From Gemmatimonas sp. (lineage in GTDB: Bacteria > Gemmatimonadota > Gemmatimonadetes > Gemmatimonadales > Gemmatimonadaceae), in the NCBI GenBank assembly GCA_011390935.1, contig JAABRL010000010.1, positions 23,031 through 87,030 on the forward strand: a DNA stretch of 64,000 nucleotides. The letters are read 5' to 3'. The translations under genes and the position numbers were made by a program. A model generated the notes under the pieces. It saw only the letters and a list, made by a program, of their open reading frames with translations, did no database searches and was not told where the DNA came from. Positions 57,954-64,000 of the stretch are shown piece after piece. Numbering within the stretch: the first letter of the stretch is position 1; every line of letters starts with the position of its first letter.

Positions 57954-58175
57954 GTGTGACGCCGTTCGCTCGGCGAGCGGCTGCCCACTCGTTCCAGCAT
58001 GCCGTCAACGTCGCGAAGCAGTGCGCAAGCTGCGCTCTCGCACAGGGGGTTTTTCGCTCTCCCAGACCAGGCATTGTTGCACTGGTCATGCAACCGTTCC
58101 GCGTGTATGACTGCAGATACGCGGAGCCGTTCGCTGCAACGGTTCCGGTGCACGAACCGTCGTAGGGAGGAACTC

Positions 58176-58673
58176 GTGTCCACATCAGGCGTGCAGATGC
58201 ACATCGCGCCCAAAGTCCGTACACGGCGTCTTGCGATCGCATCGGCGTTGCTCGCCGTGGCTGCGAACCTTCTCGTCAGCTGTAACGAGGCGACCGCGCC
58301 CGATTCCATGGCGCGCGACGTGCGACTGGTCAGCGAACAGGCCGACTATCGGGCGGGCGATGTTGCGCGCCTCGCGGTCATCAACGCAAGCGATCGCCCC
58401 ATCACCGGGGGCCTCTGCCCGCTGTCGCTGCAGCGGCTGCAGCAAGGGCGCTGGTTTCCCGTGTTGCACGACGCGCAGGGATTGGTGAGCGAGTGCGATG
58501 CCATCCGGGTTCTGGTGCAACCGGGCGACAGCCTCGCCCTATTCATGCGGCTGGATTCCAGTCTGTCCCCCGGCACGTATCGCATCGAGCACGGTAACCT
58601 TCGCTTCGACGCGGGCGCCACGCTGCGCGACCTGCGCACCGACCCGTTCGACGTCATTGCGAACGATCGGTGA
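58176..58673 (+). CDS. Small lipoprotein with an Ig-like domain
   Basis: 165 residues from a GTG with GGGAGG 6 nt upstream. The signal is IASALLAVAANLLVSC (lipobox LVSC), followed by one domain of about 125 residues with an Ig-like strand pattern (VRLVSEQADYRAGDVARLAV, then NASDRPITGGLCPLSLQRLQ). The opening resembles many small lipoproteins of this kind whose role is unknown. It stands alone between the PEP-CTERM gene and the matC gene, which converges on it. Confidence 0.78.
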   Translation: MSTSGVQMHIAPKVRTRRLAIASALLAVAANLLVSCNEATAPDSMARDVRLVSEQADYRAGDVARLAVINASDRPITGGLCPLSLQRLQQGRWFPVLHDAQGLVSECDAIRVLVQPGDSLALFMRLDSSLSPGTYRIEHGNLRFDAGATLRDLRTDPFDVIANDR

Positions 58674-58709
58674 CGCGCGCCGGATGAACCGCGATGCCTT
58701 GCGTCGCGC

Positions 58710-59954
58710 TCAGCCTGCAAAGAGTCCGATGAACAGCTGGCAGAAGAGCGCGCCGACGATCGTCATCGCGAAGCCCCACAGCAGCAGACGACGGAAGAGC
58801 GGCTTCGCATCCTGACCCGCGGGAAGCGCCGCAATGCACAACGCACCGATCGTGGAGAGTGGTGACACATCCACCAGCGCGGCGCCCACGTTGATGCTGA
58901 GCGCGATTTCGAGCGGATTGCCACCGCCGAGCTTTTCCACCATGCCGGGAATCGTGGGCAGGAAGGTGGGATACACCACGCCCGACGTGGAGCTGTACGA
59001 CGAAATCGCGCCCGTGATGAACGCGATCACGCCGTTCACACTCTCGGGCGTGGCGATCTGCGCGAGCAGTGTGGTGAACAGGTCCATGCCGCCGGTGCCA
59101 TCGAGCACGCCGATCAGCACGCTCACGCCGCACACCATCACGATCACGTTCCACGGGACTCGGCGCAGCATCTCGGTGTCGTCGCCGGCATGCACCAGCA
59201 CGAGCAGTGCAGCGGCGGCGAATGCCGCGAAGCCCAGGTTCACCTTGAGCAGCACCACGGCCAGCACCCACACCGTGCCGACCACCAGCGTGATGCGATG
59301 CGAACGGGTGAACGGTTCCGCGTTGGGCAGTGTGACCGATTCCGTGGCGCGCATGAGCTGCAGTCCGCCGAAGAGCAGCCACGCCGCGAGCGCGGCCAGC
59401 ACGTGCGCCGCAAAGTTGGCGGCCCACACGGGCCACTCGTGCCCCGTGAGTCCGGCGCGCGCCATGCCGTCGGCTACGATCACGCCGACAGCACTGAACG
59501 GCGACAGATTGCCGGCGTTGGCGCCGTTGCCGATCATGAGCGCGGTGAGCAGTGCGGGAATGCCTGCGCGTGCACCGGCCGCCATGGCCAGCGGCGCGAG
59601 CAGCGCGACGGCGGCGATCGCTCCGGGCCCCATCGTGCTCACCATGCACGCGAGGGCGAAGAACAGCAGCGGCAGGCGTGACGCGCGACCGCCGCTGAGG
59701 GACAGTGCGCGTTGCGTGAGCACCCCCATGGTGCCATTCGCCTGCGCCACGCCGAAGAGCAGCGTGACGCCGAGCAGCGTGATGAACAGCGATGCGGGAA
59801 ACGCGTCCATGAGCGTCTTCACACTCCAGCCGGCACCGTACAGCGCGATCGGCCACGCGAGGGCGACGGCGAGCACGCCGACGTTCAATCGCGTGCCGAA
59901 GCTCGCGACGATCACGAGGCCAAGTGCACCCACCGACAGGAGCGCCGGATTCAC
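58710..59954 (-). CDS. matC: Malonate/dicarboxylate transporter of the MatC type
   Basis: 414 hydrophobic residues with about 11-12 transmembrane helices and the MatC/DASS-like NGANAGNLSPFSAVGVIVAD and ISSYSSTSGVVYPTFLPTIP segments, which form the paired substrate-binding hairpins. Coupling (4-nt overlap) to a malonyl-CoA synthetase gene makes malonate the likely substrate. A general dicarboxylate carrier of the same family is the alternative. Confidence 0.82.
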   Translation of the reverse strand: MNPALLSVGALGLVIVASFGTRLNVGVLAVALAWPIALYGAGWSVKTLMDAFPASLFITLLGVTLLFGVAQANGTMGVLTQRALSLSGGRASRLPLLFFALACMVSTMGPGAIAAVALLAPLAMAAGARAGIPALLTALMIGNGANAGNLSPFSAVGVIVADGMARAGLTGHEWPVWAANFAAHVLAALAAWLLFGGLQLMRATESVTLPNAEPFTRSHRITLVVGTVWVLAVVLLKVNLGFAAFAAAALLVLVHAGDDTEMLRRVPWNVIVMVCGVSVLIGVLDGTGGMDLFTTLLAQIATPESVNGVIAFITGAISSYSSTSGVVYPTFLPTIPGMVEKLGGGNPLEIALSINVGAALVDVSPLSTIGALCIAALPAGQDAKPLFRRLLLWGFAMTIVGALFCQLFIGLFAG

Positions 59955-61495
59955 GGCGCGTATGGTGGCAGCAGGTGCTTCTGCACCTTGCCGAGCGCGG
60001 TACGGGGGAGCGCGTCAACGCGCACGTAGGCGCGCGGCAGTTTGAACGAGGCGATCTGCGCGCGCAGCGACGTGGTGAGCGCGTCAGCATCCGGGGCGTG
60101 ATCGCACACCAGATAGGCCACCGGAATCTCGCCACGCACCGTATCGGCGACGCCGACGACCGCCGCCTCACGCACGCCAGGCTCGGCGAGTAGCAGCTCC
60201 TCGATTTCGCGCGGATAGATGTTGAAGCCGCCCGAGATGATCAGGTCGCTGCGCCGACCCTGCAGCGTGATGTAGCCGTCGGCCGCACGCGCCCCGATGT
60301 CGCCGGTGCGAAACCAGCCGTCGTGAAATGCGGCCGCGGTGGCATCCGGGCGGTCCCAGTAGCCGTGACAGACGTTGGCGCCACGCACCCACAGTTCGCC
60401 GGCGGTCTCATTCGTGATGGACGCGCCCGATTCGTCGCGAATGTCCACGTCCACGCCCGGGAGTGGCACACCGACGGTGCCCGCTCTCCGCTCGCCCTCG
60501 AGCGGATTGCTCACGTTCATGAGCGTTTCCGTCATGCCGTACCGTTCGAGAATCACGTGGCCATAGCGCTCGCGAAACGCCTCGAGCACCTGCGCCGGCA
60601 GCGGTGCCGACCCGGACACGAACAGGCGCATGTGCGCGCCAATGGTGCGCGCGCGATCTGGTGGCGCGTCGAGCAACCGCACGTACATGGTGGGCACGCC
60701 GAAGAACAGCGTGGGCCGGTAGGCATCGAACCACGCCAGCGCACGCTCGTGCTCGAAGCGCGCGACCAACTTCATATGGCACCCCGACGCCAGCCAGCAC
60801 TGAATACCGTTGCCGAGTCCGTGCACATGAAAGAGCGGCAACGCGGCGAGGTAGCGATCGGTCGCCGTGATCTGCCACGCCGCCACGAGCGCGCGCGCGT
60901 TGGCCACGAAGTTGCCATGCGTGAGCACGGCGCCCTTGGCGAGCCCGGTCGTTCCCGATGTGTAGATCAGTGCGGCCGGCGTATCACTCGTGACCTCGGC
61001 GACGGGCACCGCGGACACCCGTGCCTGGTGCTCGCCATCGACGACTGCGCGACGATCGTGCGCATCGAGTGCGCGATCGAGCTCGCGCATGGCATCGCAC
61101 TCGCGCTCGAGCGCGTCCACGCACCACCACGCCGTGTTGGGCGGCAGATCGGCGGCGTGTTCGGCCGTTGTGATCACGGCGCGCGGCCGCGCATCGCCCA
61201 CGATGTGCGCGATCTCCCGTCCCTTGTAGAGCACGTTGATGGGCACCACGATCACGCCCATCATCATGGCGGCCAGCCACAGATCGATGATCGCCACCCG
61301 GTTGGGCAGGCAGAAGGCGACCCGATCTCCCGAACGCACACCGCGAGCCGCGAGTGCGCGCGCCATTCGGTCTCGGCGCGCCGCGAGTTCACCGAAGGTG
61401 AAGGTGCGCACGGTGCCATCCGAGGCCGCTGCTTCGAGGGCGGGCTGTTCGGCGCGATCGTGCAGCGACGCGTGGTAGAGCTCGGGCAGGTTCAT
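59951..61495 (-). CDS. matB: Malonyl-CoA synthetase (acyl-CoA synthetase family)
   Basis: 514 residues from the ATG at 61495 (MNLPELYHASLHDRAEQP). It has the adenylation motifs LIYTSGTTGLAKGAVLTHGN, GSAPL, ERYGMTET, and DGWFRTGDIG with RRSDLIISGGFNIYPREIEE. The catalytic Lys lies in RTALGKVQK. Closest in style to MatB, which activates malonate to malonyl-CoA with ATP. It lies directly before matC (4-nt overlap), so uptake and activation are encoded together. No malonyl-CoA decarboxylase (matA) is present in the window. Confidence 0.88.
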   Translation of the reverse strand: MNLPELYHASLHDRAEQPALEAAASDGTVRTFTFGELAARRDRMARALAARGVRSGDRVAFCLPNRVAIIDLWLAAMMMGVIVVPINVLYKGREIAHIVGDARPRAVITTAEHAADLPPNTAWWCVDALERECDAMRELDRALDAHDRRAVVDGEHQARVSAVPVAEVTSDTPAALIYTSGTTGLAKGAVLTHGNFVANARALVAAWQITATDRYLAALPLFHVHGLGNGIQCWLASGCHMKLVARFEHERALAWFDAYRPTLFFGVPTMYVRLLDAPPDRARTIGAHMRLFVSGSAPLPAQVLEAFRERYGHVILERYGMTETLMNVSNPLEGERRAGTVGVPLPGVDVDIRDESGASITNETAGELWVRGANVCHGYWDRPDATAAAFHDGWFRTGDIGARAADGYITLQGRRSDLIISGGFNIYPREIEELLLAEPGVREAAVVGVADTVRGEIPVAYLVCDHAPDADALTTSLRAQIASFKLPRAYVRVDALPRTALGKVQKHLLPPYAP

Positions 61496-61514
61496 TGGGC
61501 GGCAGTGTGCGCGG

Positions 61515-62648
61515 TTACGGGCGACGCGCGCTGTCGAGCACGTCGAGAAACGCATCCGGCGCGCCGAGGGAACGCCGCGCGGCACCGCGAGCACAGAGGG
61601 CGCCTACCACGTTGCCGGTGCCGCTGTAGCCGCCCACACCCCACACACCGGGCGCGAATGTGTCTACTACCGGCAGTTCATCGCGTGTGTACGTAACCTG
61701 CGCAGCCCACCGATGCGTGATCGCGGCCATCGTACCAATGCGTGTGCGCAGCCGATGCTCGAGCCACCCTTGAATGCTCGCGCTCGGCGTGTCGCGCGTG
61801 GTGTACTCTTCGGCCTCGCACTGATCGCGACCACCGCCCAGCAGCACCCGTCCATCGGGCAACTGCTGCCAGTAGTCGTAGCCGAACCGCGCGTACACCG
61901 GACGCGGAATCTGCACGTCGTCGGTGGGCGCGGTCGCGAGCATCTGCAAGCGCACCTGTCGCAGTCGATCTGCTGCCGCCGGCAGCAGCGACGCCAGCGC
62001 ACCATCGGCGCATACGAGGATGGTGGGTGCGCGAATCACCGCGCCGTTCGTGAGCTCCACCGCGCCCTCGTGCACGGCGCACACGCGCGTCTGTTCGTAC
62101 AGCGTGGCGCCCTCGGTCTCTGCACGTGCCGCGAGGACGAGCGCGCGTCGCACCGGATGGCAGGCCCCGTCGTCGGGAAACACCAGCCCGACACCTTCCG
62201 GCCCTGCATATCGCTCCACGCGCAGGCCGTCGCGCTGCATGGCGGTGTACTGTCGCTCGCAATCCTCGCGCTCCGTTTCGTCCTCCCACACACGCAACGA
62301 GCCGTGCCACCATGTCTCGTGCGGCGTGTCGCGACGCATGCGAAGCAGTTCTTCAAGTGTGAAGCGATACAGCGCCGCGGCGGCATCGCCCCACTGCGTC
62401 ACACCATCGTGATGAAACGCGGCCATGCCACCGAGCAGAAGTCCGCCGTTGCGGCCCGCCGCCTGCCCCGCAATGCGTCCGGCATCCACACCGATCACAC
62501 GCGCGCCAAGCGCGCGCGCTTCTCGAGCCGCGGACAGTCCGGAACCGCCCAGGCCGACCACGCACACATCGGCCTCCGCATCGTGCGTGAGCGACGGGCG
62601 AACGGGATGTTCGATGCCATCCCACCAGGCGCTGGTGTTTGCTGTCAT
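61515..62648 (-). CDS. FAD-dependent amino-acid-oxidase-family protein (DAO/PuuB-like)
   Basis: 377 residues. The dinucleotide fold VVGLGGSGLSAAREARALGA (GxGxxG) binds FAD, and the DAO pattern continues with GRNGGLLLGGMAAFHHDGVT and the C-terminal PGVWGVGGYSGTGNV segment. PuuB-like members oxidise amines or N-methyl amino acids. The substrate is unknown. It lies 19 nt before matB, on the same strand, and overlaps the DUF1697 gene by 4 nt. The whole run 63973 to 58710 is one direction and may be an operon. Confidence 0.85.
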   Translation of the reverse strand: MTANTSAWWDGIEHPVRPSLTHDAEADVCVVGLGGSGLSAAREARALGARVIGVDAGRIAGQAAGRNGGLLLGGMAAFHHDGVTQWGDAAAALYRFTLEELLRMRRDTPHETWWHGSLRVWEDETEREDCERQYTAMQRDGLRVERYAGPEGVGLVFPDDGACHPVRRALVLAARAETEGATLYEQTRVCAVHEGAVELTNGAVIRAPTILVCADGALASLLPAAADRLRQVRLQMLATAPTDDVQIPRPVYARFGYDYWQQLPDGRVLLGGGRDQCEAEEYTTRDTPSASIQGWLEHRLRTRIGTMAAITHRWAAQVTYTRDELPVVDTFAPGVWGVGGYSGTGNVVGALCARGAARRSLGAPDAFLDVLDSARRP

Positions 62649-63190
62649 GATTCGATCGAGGTGAGCAGCGCGTGCAGTTTCAGCACCGTGGCCCAGTTGC
62701 GAGTGGTCACGTGTCGTCCGACGCGTCCCATCAGGGCACTCGCCGCCTTGCTCTCGAGCACGCCGTGCGCGCTATAGAGATATGCTGCGTGCGCGCCGAG
62801 CACGAACGCTTCGTCGCTCGTCACCAGTGGTGCAATCGCCGACAACTCGGCCAGCGCACTCGGCTCCGGTGCGAAGCTGACGAACAGTCGCGACGGGTTG
62901 CGGTCGGGGGCCACAATTGTGTTTTCGGCGACGATCGCGTGCATCGTCTCCTCCGGCACCACGATCACCGGCACATCCACCTGCATCGTGTCCAGGAGTG
63001 CCGAACGAGTACTCTGCGCAAGGCTGTCCCAGCTGCGTGCAGGAACGCGTCCCACGGCGTTGCCACTGTTGAGCAGTGTGCGTACGTCTTCCAGGCCGAG
63101 CGCACCGAGTACCTCGCGAAACGCGGCCATGGGTACGCGATTGCGGCCTCCCACGTTCACGCCGCGCAACAACACGATCACCCGCGTCAT
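62645..63190 (-). CDS. DUF1697-family protein
   Basis: 181 residues from the ATG at 63190: MTRVIVLLRGVNVGGRNRVP is the DUF1697 opening, continued by LEDVRTLLNSGNAVGRVPAR and SALMGRVGRHVTTRNWATVL at the end. The function of the family is unknown; it is small, soluble and common. The tracked 20-codon extension is unlikely to be coding. It overlaps the FAD oxidoreductase gene by 4 nt. Confidence 0.9.
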   Translation of the reverse strand: MTRVIVLLRGVNVGGRNRVPMAAFREVLGALGLEDVRTLLNSGNAVGRVPARSWDSLAQSTRSALLDTMQVDVPVIVVPEETMHAIVAENTIVAPDRNPSRLFVSFAPEPSALAELSAIAPLVTSDEAFVLGAHAAYLYSAHGVLESKAASALMGRVGRHVTTRNWATVLKLHALLTSIES

Positions 63191-63203
63191 GCGCCGTGCA
63201 CGC

Positions 63204-63788
63204 TTAGGGCGCTGGCCGGCGATAGCGTCCGACGAGCACGCCCTTGCCACGCACGTGGCCGGCCATCGCCGCCATCACGGCGGCGCGCGTTCCGGCGGGG
63301 CTGAGGCCGATTGGGGCCACGGTGATCGGCACGTCGAGTGCGTACAGCTCGAACACGTAGTGATGCATCGGGCCCGTGCTCGCCGCTGCTGGCCCACGAT
63401 AGTACGGTCCGCTGGCGCTGATCTGCCGCATGCCCCCGTCCAGCAGTGCGCCTTGAGGAACGCCTTCAGCGAGCGCGCGCGCCGAACCGGGGATGTTCCA
63501 CACCATCCAGTGCAGCAGATCGTCGGTACCATCGCCGATGGCGGCGTCCACGTCGTGCACGAGCAGCACGAAGCTGCGCGTGGAATCGGGGACGTTGCTC
63601 CACGCGAGCGGTGGCGATACATCGCGGCCGGCCTGTGCGTGACGCATCGGGATCACCTCACCGTCGGCGAACGCTGGCGAGGTGAGCGTGAACGCCGTGA
63701 GGCCGGCGCGCGGTTGGGCGTCAACCGCGCGCGCGCACAGTACGACCGCGGCCGCGAGCACGGCCATCCACCGAACGCGGCCACTCAT
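63204..63788 (-). CDS. Exported PEBP-family (YbhB/YbcL-like) protein
   Basis: 194 residues with a signal peptide (WMAVLAAAVVLCARAVDAQP) and the PEBP/YbhB core: FTLTSPAFADGEVIPMRHAQ, DVSPPLAWSNVPDSTRSFVL, LLHWMVWNIPGSARALAEGV and the GPMHHYVFELYALD motif. PEBP proteins bind phosphate-like ligands; no activity is known for bacterial members. It overlaps the next gene upstream by 4 nt. Confidence 0.9.
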   Translation of the reverse strand: MSGRVRWMAVLAAAVVLCARAVDAQPRAGLTAFTLTSPAFADGEVIPMRHAQAGRDVSPPLAWSNVPDSTRSFVLLVHDVDAAIGDGTDDLLHWMVWNIPGSARALAEGVPQGALLDGGMRQISASGPYYRGPAAASTGPMHHYVFELYALDVPITVAPIGLSPAGTRAAVMAAMAGHVRGKGVLVGRYRRPAP

Positions 63789-64000
63789 CGGAACGAACTC
63801 GGCTGTGTGGCGCGCCAGGCATCGTATCGCGTGCGCAGCGTCTTCACCGGGTTGAGATTCTCCCCCGGCTTGATGGCGTGCGGGCCGCCCTGCTCGGGCT
63901 GCGCCACGGTGAGGTACATCGCGTAGCGGCCGTCATTATGCGACGTGCCGCTCGGATCGGCGCTGTTGGCCATGAGAATGTACGCGATGTATGACGTACG
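63785..64000 (-). CDS. C-terminal part of an unidentified protein (runs off the right edge)
   Basis: The frame is open to the window edge: the ATG at 63973 reported in the ORF track is preceded in frame by TSYIAYIL, so it is internal. The visible segment has YAMYLTVAQPEQGGPHAIKP and ends RYDAWRATQPSSFR. Its stop overlaps the PEBP gene start by 4 nt, which indicates cotranscription. I cannot name the family from 70 residues. Confidence 0.7.
   Translation of the reverse strand, partial: RTSYIAYILMANSADPSGTSHNDGRYAMYLTVAQPEQGGPHAIKPGENLNPVKTLRTRYDAWRATQPSSFR

Overview
The window looks like chromosome from a high-GC, Gram-negative, flagellated bacterium. The best fit by gene style is Gemmatimonadota: P- and L-ring genes, many outer-membrane lipoproteins, Ser/Thr kinases fused to TolB/FlgO-like and TPR-like regions, a PEP-CTERM protein and very GC-rich codons. 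I could not run a search, so the phylum is an inference.

About 35 kb (1.7-37 kb) is a nearly complete flagellar chromosome island, almost all on the minus strand. Reading leftwards from 37 kb there are four operon-like blocks. Block 1 (36954 to 24993) is flgB-flgC-hyp-fliE-fliF-fliG-fliH-fliI-fliJ-motE-like-fliK-flgD-flgE. Block 2 (24697 to 21177) is fliL-fliM-fliN-fliOP. Block 3 (20869 to 13499) is fliQ-fliR-flhB-flhA-flhF-flhG-fliA-hyp. Block 4 (10555 to 4101) is flgF-flgG-flgA-flgH-flgI-flgJ-flgN-flgK-csrA. motAB follow at 1.7-3.5 kb. Genes inside blocks overlap by 1-14 nt or are a few bases apart. Strong hairpin terminators close blocks 1 and 2. Upstream of each of the four blocks I find copies of a dyad CGGCA-N5-TGCCG, and three of the four also share an AT-rich core element about 90-115 nt before the first start codon. 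This looks like the regulatory signature of a flagellar regulon.

The most unusual protein is FliK: its hook-length-control frame carries an intact-looking peptidase M15 (LAS-type, zinc peptidoglycan peptidase) domain, while FlgJ is a bare rod-binding domain with no muramidase. FliO and FliP are one open frame, FlhG has lost its P-loop lysines, FlgH has no lipidation cysteine, and a ChpT-like phosphotransferase candidate sits divergent from motA. flgL, flagellin, fliD, fliS, fliW, flgM and the che core genes are not in the window.

Inserted between flagellar blocks 3 and 4 (10.6-13.4 kb) is an accessory patch: a secreted S1-family serine protease with a small lipoprotein, a decayed tandem copy of the same pair, a 10-nt poly-G tract in the protease signal region, and a long hairpin-forming inverted repeat.

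Right of the flagellar island (37-64 kb) the genes are mixed: two amidase-signature enzymes, two membrane Ser/Thr kinases, a methyl-accepting chemotaxis protein, a patatin-like phospholipase, a lectin-like exported protein, two CsgG/FlgO-like proteins, an outer-membrane barrel with a cysteine-repeat lipoprotein, a PEP-CTERM surface protein, a malonyl-CoA synthetase/malonate transporter pair (matB-matC), an FAD oxidoreductase, a DUF1697 protein and a PEBP-family protein. No tRNA, rRNA, CRISPR array or transposase was seen.
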